Positions 26,509 to 36,315 of a stretch of 64,000 bases of DNA are shown piece by piece. Position 1 is the stretch's first letter. Every line of letters starts with the position of its first letter. The notes beneath the pieces were generated by a model, which had not been told where the DNA came from, did not search any database, and worked only from the letters and a program-made list of their open reading frames with translations. The position numbers and the translations under genes were made by a program. Source of the DNA: SZUA-36 sp963774415 (GTDB taxonomy: Bacteria > Pseudomonadota > Gammaproteobacteria > Xanthomonadales > SZUA-36); NCBI GenBank assembly GCA_963774415.1, contig CAVZEU010000001.1, positions 1 through 64,000 on the forward strand. Direction: 5' to 3'.

Positions 26509-28728
26509 CTATTCGGACGGGTCCGCATGCGGCAGGGAACCGCACCTGGCCCGCTGCGTTGCCACCGCGACACTTCCGGCCCGCACCCATGTGTCGTAGT
26601 AGGTCCCGCACGCGAGCGGCTGCCAGGCGTGGTGTTCCAGCACGCTTTCCATTTCCCCGCGCCAGGGCGCCGAGTGCTTGAGCACCACCGCGGTCAATCC
26701 GTACCGTTGCAGGGCGTCGGCCAACAGCATGGTCGAGACGGACGACCGGTCCGTTCCCGCGACATATTCCATCAGGTCACGCCGCCTCAGCGCTTCCGAC
26801 GAAGAAAAACTGTGGCGCAGGTACATCAGGCGCGTCCCCAGGAGCTGCGGATGCACGACGAATGTGGGCAGCCAGAAGGAGACGAGCTCCGGGGTGAGCA
26901 CGGCGCCGCTCTCAGGAATAATGTCCGCCACCCGCTTGGCCACCGGGTATTCGATCGCATAAACCTTCAGGCGCGGCACCCCGAGCGTCACCGAATTGCC
27001 GCTACGCAAGGTTCCGCACCACCAGCCGAAGGTCACCGCGGCTCCCGCCAGTATCGTGCACATGGCAGCAGCCAGCACCCGGGGTCTGATGCGCAGCACG
27101 CGCCGGACCACGCCTTCGAGTGCCAGCGCAAGAAACAACGGCAACGGCAACGCCCAGGTCAACCGCCAATAGGTGTATACGCCGACGAAATGATCGGCCA
27201 CGAAACGGGTGGTGTAGGGATTGAGCACCGCGAGCAGGAAGAAAAAGGCGCCGGCGGACAGGTACCGCGCGCGCACCGGGTTGCGCACGAATGCCCATGC
27301 GCAAAGCAGGGCGATGAGCAGGATACCGGTGCTCCACCAACCCCACGTTTGCTCGAGTATCAGCAACACGGGGGGCATCGGGTTGCTGCTGACGAAACCC
27401 TGCCCGCCGTGCGTGGCGGTCAACATCGCCTTGGCGGCGCCGAATACGTAGGCCGAAGCCAGCATGCCCAGCACGAAGCGCCGGCTGCTCCTCGCGTTGG
27501 CCGACCAGCCGCCGGCCAGTCCCAGGGCCGCCGTGGCGGGGGCCACGAACAGCGCCGTCGCGGCGAGTCCCACCGCCACGACCTGCGCGGCGAACAGCAA
27601 TATCCAGCGGCGCATGCCGCCGTTGCGGGCAAAAGACAATGCGGCCCCGGCGATCACGGGTACCATGCCGGTCGCCAGGATGGCCTTGCCCTGGAACAGG
27701 CGCACGAACGTGAAATTGCCGTACGCGTGGTGCGTTTCGCCGAGTGCCAGCATCACGAGGAACAGGAGCAGTAACACCGATGACCAGCGTGTCGGCACGA
27801 TGCGTCGCAACAGATAGACCCACGCCGTTATGCAAAAGGCCGCGGACAGCGGTGGCAGCAGCAGGTACGCGATGGCATGGAGATCGGCGTCGGCAAGCCG
27901 GGCAAGCACGCCGATCAGGACGTCGTAGCTGTTCAAGCGATAAAACGGCGTCAGGATGGGAGCGCCGGGCAGGCGGTACAGGGTGTCGTGCAGCAGTACC
28001 GGATCTTGCGGAAACCGCAGCAACGTCGCCGGGATGCTCAGATGGAAGGCGTCGTCGGGGTCCGGCCGGCTGGCAACGAGCGTGAGCGCGATCGCGGCAA
28101 CCACAACCAGCCCGACGATCCATGTAGCCATTTTCCATGGATCGTGTTGCCCGGGCGCGCACGCCGGTGCGCCGTGGCGCATGCCGCGCAGATGTCCGGT
28201 CCATACCAGGCACATGGCCAGCAGCGCAACCCACCAGAACACGGGGTAGGGCATGCCGGCGAGAAGCAGATCCGTCCATAGCGCGGCCAGCGCCAGAACC
28301 GCGATCGGCCGGGCCGCCACGCGCCGGTTACCCGTGAACCCTGCCGTGTGCCGGCCGCGCCCGTCGTCCCTTGCGGGTGACGCGTCGACCCGGGGCGGTG
28401 TGGCATCGGGCCATCGGAACCAGGCGAGCGTGGTGGCCGCTGCAACCAGCGCTGCCAGCGGCAACCACTGCATCAGCGTAATGAAACTCGCATGCGTGGC
28501 CGTCATCAGGTGGACGTACGCGGTCCAGACGGCGAACGGCAACACGCAAGCGGGTACCAGTCCCTCCAGCAGGTTTTCAGGTCGCGGACATCGCATCGTC
28601 ATGCCGGTCGGATGGGGCGGTGGCTCAAGCCCGTCGGACCCGGCCACGGCGACGTTTTTGCGACGCCGGTGTGTGTTTCCGCACGCGTCGGCGGGGTTAT
28701 TGCTGTTCGGTTGAATTCGATCATCCAT
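26509..28728 (-). CDS. Large polytopic membrane protein, GT-C or DUF6077-like
   Basis: 739 residues with about 13-14 hydrophobic helices between residues 55 and 570 and a soluble tail. The segment ASRPDPDDAFHLSIP after a membrane helix, with its acidic pair, and the later RLFQGKAILATGMVP, resemble GT-C-type or DUF6077 membrane proteins; this is recollection of a pattern rather than a firm match. A lipid-carrier-dependent sugar transfer at the periplasmic face is the obvious guess. Its start overlaps the methyltransferase stop by 8 bases, tying it to the upstream operon. The N-terminal 45 residues are polar and could be untranslated if a later start is used. Confidence 0.6.
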   Translation of the reverse strand: MDDRIQPNSNNPADACGNTHRRRKNVAVAGSDGLEPPPHPTGMTMRCPRPENLLEGLVPACVLPFAVWTAYVHLMTATHASFITLMQWLPLAALVAAATTLAWFRWPDATPPRVDASPARDDGRGRHTAGFTGNRRVAARPIAVLALAALWTDLLLAGMPYPVFWWVALLAMCLVWTGHLRGMRHGAPACAPGQHDPWKMATWIVGLVVVAAIALTLVASRPDPDDAFHLSIPATLLRFPQDPVLLHDTLYRLPGAPILTPFYRLNSYDVLIGVLARLADADLHAIAYLLLPPLSAAFCITAWVYLLRRIVPTRWSSVLLLLFLVMLALGETHHAYGNFTFVRLFQGKAILATGMVPVIAGAALSFARNGGMRRWILLFAAQVVAVGLAATALFVAPATAALGLAGGWSANARSSRRFVLGMLASAYVFGAAKAMLTATHGGQGFVSSNPMPPVLLILEQTWGWWSTGILLIALLCAWAFVRNPVRARYLSAGAFFFLLAVLNPYTTRFVADHFVGVYTYWRLTWALPLPLFLALALEGVVRRVLRIRPRVLAAAMCTILAGAAVTFGWWCGTLRSGNSVTLGVPRLKVYAIEYPVAKRVADIIPESGAVLTPELVSFWLPTFVVHPQLLGTRLMYLRHSFSSSEALRRRDLMEYVAGTDRSSVSTMLLADALQRYGLTAVVLKHSAPWRGEMESVLEHHAWQPLACGTYYDTWVRAGSVAVATQRARCGSLPHADPSE

Positions 28729-29590
28729 CGTACTCGCGGTTGCTGGCCACGGCGATCGTTAGGCTTTGCAGGAAATGGAAGTCGGGGCGCCGCAGCGCGT
28801 AGCGATCATCGCCGGGGTCGCACAGCCGCGTCAGTTCCGCGAAATCCTCCGGACTCATGTAGTTGCGCAGGCGCTCGCCCCAGGTTCCGCGGAAGATGCA
28901 CTCCAGCAGGTAACGTTCGTCCGCCCCGGAAAGAGGCTGGGCGCGCTCGATCATTCGGGTCTCCACGCGCACCTGGTGCAGTCCGGCCTGGTGCAGCCAT
29001 CCCGCGAGCGAACGGACCGTGGTGAGGGCGCGTTCGCTATGGCCGTAGCGTTCCCGGTAATACTTCCGCACCGCCTCGTTCACCCTGGCCTCGAGGCGGG
29101 CGTCCCACGCGAAGTACATGTCCGGTACCAGCGAACTTTGCCCCAGTGCAATGCGTCCTCCCGGGCGCAACAGCTGCGCCATGATCCGCACCCCGGCCAC
29201 AGGATCGTGCAGGTGGTTGAGCACGTTGACGGACCACACCAGGTCGAATACCCCGTCGGCGAACGGCGGCTGCAGCAGGTCGGCCTGCACGATAGGTACT
29301 TGTACCGGCGCGGTTTCGCGGGCGGCGTGGACGTGCGCCGAGGCCAGGTCCATCCCGACCACCGTCCCGCGGCCATGCATCGACTGCCGCCACCATCCGA
29401 CCGCTTCACCGGTACCGCAACCGGCATCGAGCACACGCGAATCGGCGGGCAGGTCCAGCGCATCGATCGCCGCCCGCAGTTCCGGCCTTGCGAACGCGTT
29501 GAACAGCCGTAGCTTGATCGAATAGTCGCGCTGCGGCGTGTCACCGAGAAGGCCGATGCCGGATGTCCGTGGTTTCGTGTTGCCATTCAT
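28721..29590 (-). CDS. Class I SAM-dependent methyltransferase
   Basis: 289-residue methyltransferase. SAM motif I is VLDAGCGTGEAVGWW; DLVWSVNVLNHLHDP and LLRPGGRIALGQSSL are the later motifs. ATG 29590 is chosen; a longer frame to 29626 is open but would overlap the upstream glycosyltransferase even further (about 50 bases already). Substrate unknown; position in a glycan operon suggests O-methylation of a sugar or of a lipid-linked intermediate. Confidence 0.8.
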   Translation of the reverse strand: MNGNTKPRTSGIGLLGDTPQRDYSIKLRLFNAFARPELRAAIDALDLPADSRVLDAGCGTGEAVGWWRQSMHGRGTVVGMDLASAHVHAARETAPVQVPIVQADLLQPPFADGVFDLVWSVNVLNHLHDPVAGVRIMAQLLRPGGRIALGQSSLVPDMYFAWDARLEARVNEAVRKYYRERYGHSERALTTVRSLAGWLHQAGLHQVRVETRMIERAQPLSGADERYLLECIFRGTWGERLRNYMSPEDFAELTRLCDPGDDRYALRRPDFHFLQSLTIAVASNREYDG

Positions 29591-30692
29591 AGGACGGCTC
29601 CGCCAGGCGGAAATAAAACTCCTCAAATGCCCGGGCCGTACAGTCGGCGTCTTCCGAGAGCGCCCTGCACTGGGCCGCGCGCGCCATGCTCAGCCTGAGC
29701 TCCTCGTCAGCCAGCAGCGTATGGATGGCGTCCGCCAGTCGCTCCGGGTTCGCGACCGGCACGGCGAGCGCCGCCGAGGGCGCCCATTCGACGATGTGGC
29801 CCACTGCCGTGCCGACGGTGGGCACGCCCGCTGTCGCCGCTTCGAGCAGCACCAGCGGGCCCGCTTCGTGCCGGGAGGACATGACCAGCAGGTCGGCACC
29901 GGCCACGATCGGGCGCAGCTTGCGTTGCGTCTGGAAGCCGCGGAACCGCACGCATCGTTCCAGTCCCAGCTCGCGGACCCGTGCCGCCGTTTCGCCGTGC
30001 AGGGTGTCCGCGCCGACAATGTCCATTTCGAATGCCATCCCGGTTTTCCTGAGCCGCGCGAGCGCGTGCAGCAGGGTCGACTGGTCCTTGACACGGTTGA
30101 GGCTGGCGACGTGGACCAGGCGCGCGGTTTTGCCGCGGCGCCGGCGCGGCGCGCGTGCCGGCCATTTCCGCAGATCGACGCCCAACGGCACGCGTCGTGC
30201 CTTCACCCCGAATGTCTCCAGCAGGTCGATGATCGGTGCGCTCGGTGCGGTGACGATGTCAGCGCGGCGCAACGTGATCCATTCGCTCAACCGGCCCTTC
30301 CAGCTCAAGCGGCCGCCATAGCCGATGTCGCGCATCGCGACGAGTTCGCCGCCGCCGACGTGCACCATCGACGACAATCGCAGCCACTTCGCCGCGGCGA
30401 CCGCGACCAGGCCGCACGGGCCCGAGAAGAACGCGTGGACCAGGTCGAAAGGCGCGCGGCGATGTTCGGCGCGGATGGCAAGCACGCCGCGCATGAGGCC
30501 GCGACCGTCGCCGATGTTGTGGATCGCGGCGCCCGCGAGCTGCCAGCGCGCGGGCGCAGCCTCCTGCCGCAGCGCGAACACGTGCAGTTCGTGGTTTCGC
30601 GACAAGCGTTCGATCAGGGCCAGCAGCGCCGGGATCACGCGGACCTCGCCGCTGCGATCGACGCCACCCGGCACCACCAGTGCGAGTTTCAC
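29541..30692 (-). CDS. GT4 glycosyltransferase
   Basis: 383-residue GT-B protein. The N-terminal domain has the HVGGGELVAMRDIGY acceptor region; the C-terminal nucleotide-sugar domain has RLVHVASLNRVKDQSTLLHAL and the E-x7-E motif in SSRHEAGPLVLLEAATAGVP. A retaining transferase acting in the cytoplasm on lipid-linked intermediates is expected. It overlaps the preceding glycosyltransferase by four bases (ATGA) and the next methyltransferase by about 50. Donor and acceptor cannot be read; UDP-xylose or UDP-glucuronate made at 6-10 kb are candidates. Confidence 0.88.
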   Translation of the reverse strand: MKLALVVPGGVDRSGEVRVIPALLALIERLSRNHELHVFALRQEAAPARWQLAGAAIHNIGDGRGLMRGVLAIRAEHRRAPFDLVHAFFSGPCGLVAVAAAKWLRLSSMVHVGGGELVAMRDIGYGGRLSWKGRLSEWITLRRADIVTAPSAPIIDLLETFGVKARRVPLGVDLRKWPARAPRRRRGKTARLVHVASLNRVKDQSTLLHALARLRKTGMAFEMDIVGADTLHGETAARVRELGLERCVRFRGFQTQRKLRPIVAGADLLVMSSRHEAGPLVLLEAATAGVPTVGTAVGHIVEWAPSAALAVPVANPERLADAIHTLLADEELRLSMARAAQCRALSEDADCTARAFEEFYFRLAEPSYEWQHETTDIRHRPSR

Positions 30693-31813
30693 GCCGCCCT
30701 CCTGCGCCAGTCATCCCGTACCAGGCGATACGCATCGGCCCACAGCCCCCCCACGGCTTCGAAGGAAAGGGTCGCGTCGAAATGTGCGCGCACACGTTGC
30801 GGCGCATCGCGTTCGGCTGCCGCGGCCAGCAGCGCATCGGCCAGCCGCGCCGCGTCGCTGCGCGGCCACAAGTGACCGATGCGGCCGTTGCCGGTCAGCG
30901 CGCGGAAGGCCGGAATGTCCGTCAGCACCGGCGTGACGCCACAGGCGATGGCTTCGATCGCGGCATACCCGCTGCCTTCGGCGTGGCTGCCTGAAACGTA
31001 CAGGTCGGCGGCGCGCAGCAGGGACTCGATGCGCGGGTGCGGTACCTTGCCCAGCAGGTGCACGCGCGTGCGCAGTCGCGGGTCGCCCTCGATGCGCGCC
31101 CGTACCGCGGACAATATCGGCGCCGTCCCAAAAGCACACCACAGTTGCAGGTTCGGCAGCCGTGCCGCGGCCAGCGCGATGCCATCGAGGACCGCCAGGG
31201 GATCCTTACCGTGAGCCAGGTGACCTACCCACAGCACGCAGGGGTCGCCGTTGATGCCTGTTTCGGCACGCGCACCCGCCCGGTCGCCAGGTGTGAAACG
31301 GCTGCTGGATTCCGGAATCGCGAACAACCGCGCCGACGCGGGAAACAGGCCGGCGGCAATGAACGGGCGCGCCTGCTCGAGCGATGTGAATGTGATGCCG
31401 GAAGCCGTCACGAAACCACGCCGGTGGCGCGGGCGCCGCCACCAGCTTGGCAGGTGGTCGGCATGGTCCTGAAACACGACGGGCAGGGCAGGCGCCGGCT
31501 GCGCGGTGGCCGCGCACGCCGTCTCGACGAAACCAAGGCCGTGCACGTGCAGCAGGTCGGCCTCCATCCCGGCCAGCGCGCGGGCGAAATGGCGGCCGCG
31601 CCCGGCCCCTGCGCCGCGCACATCGACAAAGCGGTAAGCGACGCCGTTGCGCGTCAGCCTCTCCGCATGGGACGCCGCCTGCAAAACGGAAACCCGGATC
31701 CCGGAACCGGTGACGATCTCGGCGATGTCCGCCAGTGACGGCCAGCGTTCGAGCAGCGCCGGGATGTCGTGACCCGGAGGCGCGGGCGGGAAATTGAGCT
31801 GCGCCACGTGCAC
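30689..31813 (-). CDS. GT4 glycosyltransferase
   Basis: 374-residue GT-B protein distinct from its neighbour. It has the N-terminal HVAQLNFPPAPPGHD, the nucleotide-binding domain beginning CVLWVGHLAHGKDPLAVLDG, and the E-x7-E region SGSHAEGSGYAAIEAIACGV. Ten bases separate it from the radical SAM gene upstream and it is coupled to the next glycosyltransferase by an ATGA overlap. Probably adds one sugar of the repeat unit or linker. Confidence 0.87.
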   Translation of the reverse strand: MHVAQLNFPPAPPGHDIPALLERWPSLADIAEIVTGSGIRVSVLQAASHAERLTRNGVAYRFVDVRGAGAGRGRHFARALAGMEADLLHVHGLGFVETACAATAQPAPALPVVFQDHADHLPSWWRRPRHRRGFVTASGITFTSLEQARPFIAAGLFPASARLFAIPESSSRFTPGDRAGARAETGINGDPCVLWVGHLAHGKDPLAVLDGIALAAARLPNLQLWCAFGTAPILSAVRARIEGDPRLRTRVHLLGKVPHPRIESLLRAADLYVSGSHAEGSGYAAIEAIACGVTPVLTDIPAFRALTGNGRIGHLWPRSDAARLADALLAAAAERDAPQRVRAHFDATLSFEAVGGLWADAYRLVRDDWRRRAA

Positions 31814-31823
31814 GATACGGGTA

Positions 31824-33359
31824 CTACAGGCCTGACACTTGCGGCATGCGCAGGCGCACCACCCGATTGGCCAGGTTCAGCTCCCACGGCCGATCGTAGC
31901 GGCGGAAACGATAGCGCCAGGTAGCCATCGCGCTCAGGCTGCGCTTGGCCCAGGGCGGTGAGCGCAAGTCCTGCACCGTGGGATAACGGCAGCGCAGCAC
32001 CGTCACGAAATCGTGGATGCGGCGTCGCAACCGGTCGCTCAGCCATGGCGCATCCGCATGGCAGGCATAGGCGACCCACTCCGGCCGCGTCCATTCCTCC
32101 GCGCTGCCCGGAAACACCACGGGCTCGCCGTGGATGTCGAACAGGGTCGGGGCGCGTCCCTTGCCACGGTCCATCCGGTGCAGGCTCGCTTCCGGCAGCG
32201 GCGTGTAGATGTAGACGATGATTTCGCAGTCGGGATTGACCCGTTTCAGTTCGCGGATGAATTCGAAAGTGCGCTCGGTCTCCTCCTCCGTGTTGTCCGG
32301 TGGCGCGACCATGAAGGACAGTTCCGGAATCACGCCGTGGCGCCGGCACAGCTCGGCGACCGCCAGGGTCTGGTCCGGGCGTGTGCCTTTGCGGATCGCC
32401 TTCAGCATGTGGGCGTCGGGCGATTCCGCGCCCATAAAAGCCATTCGCAGCCGGCTTTTCTCCACCAGCTTCCAGCCGTGTTCGGACAGGTTCAGCAAAG
32501 CGTCCGGGCGCGCGAAACACCACCACGGCAGCTCGAACCGCGCCATGATTTCGAGCAGTGGCAGCATGTCGGCTTCGCGGTCGAAGAAGTTGTGGTCGAA
32601 GTACTGGACCGCATTGGCGCCGATTTTGTGTTTCAAAAAATCCAGCTCGCGCTCGAACCGTTCCAGCGGCGGCAGCGCGGTAGCGCCACCGAACATCGCG
32701 GCCACGCCACAGAAGGTGCAGTGGAAGCGGCAGCCAAGCGCCGTCTGGTGTGCGACCGTGCGCGAGCCGAGATAGGTGCGTGCAAGGTAGCGGCGCGGGT
32801 CGCCGAGCTTGCCATAGGGCAGCAGCGACGTATGCCCCCGGCGTGAGAATGGCCGGCCGGGATTGTGTGTCACCCCCTGCGCGTCCTTCCAGGAAAGCCC
32901 TGCGATGTCATGCAACGCCGGCCCGCGTCCGCCGAGCGACGTGATCAACTGCGACAAGGTTTGCTCGCCCTGTCCGCGCACCACGTAATCCACGCATGGC
33001 TCGGCCAGCGCCGCGTCGGTATGCAGTGTCGGGAAATAGCCGCCCCAGATGATCGGCAGGTGCGGAGAGTGTTCGCGAACCGCCCTGGAGACCGCGAGTG
33101 CCGGCGCAACATGCGGACCGCCCATCACGCTGACGCCGACCGCGTCGAAGCGTTCACGCGTCAACGCGCGCAGGGTTTCGCGAATGAAATCGCGATCCAG
33201 ATTGCCGTCGATGATCCGGCTGCGACCGGATTGGTCCAGCGTCATGGACAAGTTCAGCAGCGATAGTGGAAACCGCGCGCTGGAGCGCGAGGTGATCGTC
33301 GGGTTGATTAGCAATGTGTTGGGGGCATGGGGCATCGGCAGGGAACTGTGGCGGTTCAT
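31824..33359 (-). CDS. B12-binding-domain radical SAM enzyme
   Basis: 511 residues. B12-binding-like domain at about 10-160 (NTLLINPTITSRSSARFPLS, VGVSVMGGPHVAPAL, IIWGGYFPTLHTDAAL), then the radical SAM barrel with LGCRFHCTFCG (C210, C214, C217), FDHNFFD and AFMGAESPDAHML, and a C-terminal helical region. The ATG overlaps the upstream methyltransferase stop (ATGA). Its barrel is in the family of methylthiotransferase- and hopanoid-type class B enzymes, but substrate is unknown. With three ordinary methyltransferases in the same operon, carbon methylation or rearrangement of an aglycone or sugar is a reasonable guess. Confidence 0.88.
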   Translation of the reverse strand: MNRHSSLPMPHAPNTLLINPTITSRSSARFPLSLLNLSMTLDQSGRSRIIDGNLDRDFIRETLRALTRERFDAVGVSVMGGPHVAPALAVSRAVREHSPHLPIIWGGYFPTLHTDAALAEPCVDYVVRGQGEQTLSQLITSLGGRGPALHDIAGLSWKDAQGVTHNPGRPFSRRGHTSLLPYGKLGDPRRYLARTYLGSRTVAHQTALGCRFHCTFCGVAAMFGGATALPPLERFERELDFLKHKIGANAVQYFDHNFFDREADMLPLLEIMARFELPWWCFARPDALLNLSEHGWKLVEKSRLRMAFMGAESPDAHMLKAIRKGTRPDQTLAVAELCRRHGVIPELSFMVAPPDNTEEETERTFEFIRELKRVNPDCEIIVYIYTPLPEASLHRMDRGKGRAPTLFDIHGEPVVFPGSAEEWTRPEWVAYACHADAPWLSDRLRRRIHDFVTVLRCRYPTVQDLRSPPWAKRSLSAMATWRYRFRRYDRPWELNLANRVVRLRMPQVSGL

Positions 33360-34057
33360 CGGGGAGGTCGCCGCAACGCGAAGACCAGCGCTACCGGGAC
33401 CTCGAGCGCCCGCGGATCGAAATGTGCATCATCCGGGATGGCGTTGCGGTCGAGCATGGGTTCCAGTACCTGCACGATGTCCAGGTGCAGCGCCGCGCAG
33501 GCCGTGTGCCAGTGGCTGTAAAGGTGCGGTGTGTACCGCACCGCGAAGTGGCCGCCGCTGGTCTTGAAATCGCGCTGCCAACCGAGTGCATGTCCGATCG
33601 GATGCACATCGCTGCACAACAGGGTGCCGCCAGGCCGGGTTACGCGGCGCAGTTCCGCCAACGCGGACTGCAATCGTTCGACATGCCCGAGCGTGAGGCC
33701 GCAGAGTGTCAGGTCTGCACAAACGTCCGGTACCGGCAGGCTCTCCAGGCCACCCTGTATCCGTTCGATCCGGGCATCACCGCCATGCATGCCCAGCGCG
33801 GCATCAGCGCGCTCCAGCATCTCCCGGCACGGATCGACGCCGGTGACGCGCGCCGCGCCGCGCCGCAATGCGTGCAGCATGTAGCGTCCGCTGCCGCAAC
33901 CGACGTCGAGCACCGATTGGCCGTGGAGAGCGGCCGGCAGCAAGGCCAGCATCGCGCCTTCCTCGGCCTGCATCACGGGGTTGTGCGCGTGCGGCGGATA
34001 GCTCGCCGCCCACTTCGCGTAGGCATCCCGGGGTTCGAGCTTCTCGATGCCGGACAT
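33356..34057 (-). CDS. Class I SAM-dependent methyltransferase
   Basis: 233-residue methyltransferase with SAM motif VLDVGCGSGRYMLHA, acidic ribose-binding residue in ARVTGVDPC, and LRRVTRPGGTLLCSDVHPIGH. The ATG shares one base with the amidohydrolase stop (TGATG) and its own stop overlaps the next ATG, so it is the middle member of a coupled trio. The short C-terminal domain does not identify the acceptor. Confidence 0.82.
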   Translation of the reverse strand: MSGIEKLEPRDAYAKWAASYPPHAHNPVMQAEEGAMLALLPAALHGQSVLDVGCGSGRYMLHALRRGAARVTGVDPCREMLERADAALGMHGGDARIERIQGGLESLPVPDVCADLTLCGLTLGHVERLQSALAELRRVTRPGGTLLCSDVHPIGHALGWQRDFKTSGGHFAVRYTPHLYSHWHTACAALHLDIVQVLEPMLDRNAIPDDAHFDPRALEVPVALVFALRRPPR

Positions 34058-35277
34058 CAGCGGAAGCCCTCCGCCAGCACGGGTTCATGCAGCGTTTTTT
34101 CGATGCGCTGATCCATTTCGAGCCCGGGCTCGAGCTCGATCAGCGCCGGATCGGCGAGCGTGCGCGCCAGCAGCTTCGGCCGGCCATCCAGCGTCGCCGG
34201 CACCGTCTCCACGCCGGCGGCCTCGAACCATCCGGCGAAGTCGGGATCGGCGACGCGCGGCACGCCGTCACGCACCACGGCGCGAATCTGATGGCGCTTA
34301 ATACCGGCCACGCTGCACGCCGCCGCGCCGCCGCGATCGGCGACGATCACGAGGTCTGCGTGGGCGCCCGCCGCGAGGTGACCGCGCTGCGGCAGGCGCA
34401 GGATGCGCGCGGCGTCGAGGGTGGCCAGCGCCAGCGCGACGCGTGGGTCGAGCGCATGGGCATGGACGACGGTGCGCAATTCCTCGAGCAGATCGCGTGC
34501 GCCGCTGATGCGCGAATCGCTGCCCAGTGTCAGCCGTCCCGCGGTTTGCAGGCGGCGCGGATCGAGCGTGCCACCGAGTAGTTTGACATTGCTGGTCGGG
34601 CACCACACCAGCGCGGCGCCGGTCTCGATCACGCGGTCGATATCCCGTTTGCGCAGGCCCACACCGTGCACGAGCACGCTGTTCGATGCGAGGCAACCCA
34701 GGGCATCCAATTGCCTCAATTCCGCCCGTGCGGTGGCATCGGTGCCCTCGGCCAGGTGGATCATCCAGGGGCGATCGATTGGCGTGGCCTCGAAGCTTTG
34801 TTTCACCGGTGGCCCGTAATCGGGCCCGCCCAGCGCGTAGCTCCAACCGTAATCGTGCAGCAGCGCGACCGGAAAATCGGCCGCGTCCAGTGCCGGGTGC
34901 CACGGATCATGGTGCGCCACGCAAGTAGTGCCCGCGAGCAGGTTTTTCAACGCACCGTGCCTCAGCCTCAGCGCCATGGGAACCGCCAGCGCGGCCATGA
35001 CGTCAGGATCCCGAAAATGCACCTGAAACGCCTCGATCCACGCGTAACTGTTGGGAAAGGGGGCGCCGCTCAGCAACGGCGGTACAGCGTTGACATGCAG
35101 GTGTTCGTGTGCGTTGACCAGGCCCGGGACAATCACGTGGTCGCGCAGGTCGATCCGGCGGGCGTTCGCCGGCAACGACGCGCAAATCCTTCCGCCGGCG
35201 ATGCACAGTGGTGTGCGCGACTCGTTGCTGGCGAGAATCGTTCGGGCACCGCACAATTTGACCTTGCCTGCTGTCAT
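34057..35277 (-). CDS. Amidohydrolase-superfamily protein
   Basis: 406-residue metal-dependent hydrolase of the chlorohydrolase/deaminase subgroup. Motifs: VPGLVNAHEHLHVN (metal HxH), WMIHLAEGTD and VLVHGVGL (further histidines), LGSDSRISG (catalytic and metal Asp). The small beta domain formed by both ends is present. Subgroup members deaminate guanine, cytosine, S-adenosylhomocysteine or related heterocycles; which applies here cannot be said. Its tight coupling with two methyltransferases and a radical SAM enzyme raises the idea of SAM-by-product handling, but a biosynthetic step on the island product is just as likely. Confidence 0.82.
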   Translation of the reverse strand: MTAGKVKLCGARTILASNESRTPLCIAGGRICASLPANARRIDLRDHVIVPGLVNAHEHLHVNAVPPLLSGAPFPNSYAWIEAFQVHFRDPDVMAALAVPMALRLRHGALKNLLAGTTCVAHHDPWHPALDAADFPVALLHDYGWSYALGGPDYGPPVKQSFEATPIDRPWMIHLAEGTDATARAELRQLDALGCLASNSVLVHGVGLRKRDIDRVIETGAALVWCPTSNVKLLGGTLDPRRLQTAGRLTLGSDSRISGARDLLEELRTVVHAHALDPRVALALATLDAARILRLPQRGHLAAGAHADLVIVADRGGAAACSVAGIKRHQIRAVVRDGVPRVADPDFAGWFEAAGVETVPATLDGRPKLLARTLADPALIELEPGLEMDQRIEKTLHEPVLAEGFR

Positions 35278-35293
35278 CGTCGTTAGCGCCCGC

Positions 35294-36115
35294 TCAAATC
35301 CGCACCATCACGATCAAGAAGTGGTCACCCATGGAGCGCAGCACTGGCAATGCGCCGAGGCGGTCGTCGAGGCGCGCCAGCCATTCGCACCAGCGGCGAT
35401 GGCGCAGCCAATAGTCCACCAGGTACGGCGGCGGCGGGAACAGGCCGATCGCGCGGTAGCTGCGCAGCATGAAATGTCCGGCAAACGCGCGGTAGAACTC
35501 GCGCGGCAGGTAATAGCGCGTCCAGATCCTGTGACGGTTCATGCTCACCGGCGTCATGCCGCGCACGGCTCGCACGGCGGCGCGCCGGAAGCGGCCGCGC
35601 ACCGCGTAATGCATGATTTCCCATGGACAAATGCGCCCGATCACCGAACACAGGAGCTTGCCGCCGGGCGGAAGCAGGCGTGCGCATTGGGCCGCTGCCG
35701 TACCCGGATCGGGCACGCAATTCATGGGGCCCAGGTTCGAGTAGACGCCATCGAACTCGCCTTCGATCTGCTCGAGTTGATGGATCCCGACATGCCGCGC
35801 TTCGATCCGGGTTCCCGCCGCGCCGGGCGCACGTTCGCGCGTGCGTTCGACCATCCGGGGCGACCAGTCGGTGGCGGTGACCCGGTAGCCGCGTCGTGCG
35901 AACTCGGAGGCGTCGATGCCGGTGCCGCAGCCGAGGTCCAGCAGCCGCGAGCCGGGCGCCAGTTCGCGTTGTACGGTGTTCCACATTACCTGGCGCATGC
36001 GTTGGATCACGGTGTTGTTGCCGCGCGGGCCGTCATAGTCGGCGGCCACGCTGTCGAAAGCGCGCCGCGTATCGAGAAGTCGCGATTCCATCACCGTTGC
36101 ACTGCGTTCAAGCAT
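35294..36115 (-). CDS. Class I SAM-dependent methyltransferase
   Basis: First gene of the minus-strand island operon. It has SAM motif RLLDLGCGTGIDASEF, acidic residue in VTATDWSPRMV, GVYSNLGPMNCVPDP and LLPPGGKLLCSVIG; the C-terminal 120 residues are aromatic and basic, perhaps acceptor-binding. I start at ATG 36115 (273 residues), where family-like sequence begins (FDSVAADYDGPRG soon after); the frame is open to 36304 but the extra 63 residues look non-coding. No clear ribosome site supports any of the candidates. It adjoins the IS630 remnant, a likely island boundary. Confidence 0.78.
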   Translation of the reverse strand: MLERSATVMESRLLDTRRAFDSVAADYDGPRGNNTVIQRMRQVMWNTVQRELAPGSRLLDLGCGTGIDASEFARRGYRVTATDWSPRMVERTRERAPGAAGTRIEARHVGIHQLEQIEGEFDGVYSNLGPMNCVPDPGTAAAQCARLLPPGGKLLCSVIGRICPWEIMHYAVRGRFRRAAVRAVRGMTPVSMNRHRIWTRYYLPREFYRAFAGHFMLRSYRAIGLFPPPPYLVDYWLRHRRWCEWLARLDDRLGALPVLRSMGDHFLIVMVRI

Positions 36116-36315
36116 GACGTACTCTGTGGCGCTACGGTCATGGAATTCGCTCGATTCCCGCCAATTCCATGCCGCCGCGCGATGCGTGAATGTCCTATGC
36201 CATTGGGTGCCTTCCGCCATGCGAAAGGTTGCAATCGGCCCGAGGTCCGGAGATGCCCGGACCGTTTCCGCCTTGGTGATCCCGACTTGACATGCATGCC
36301 GCATCGGATGTGAAA

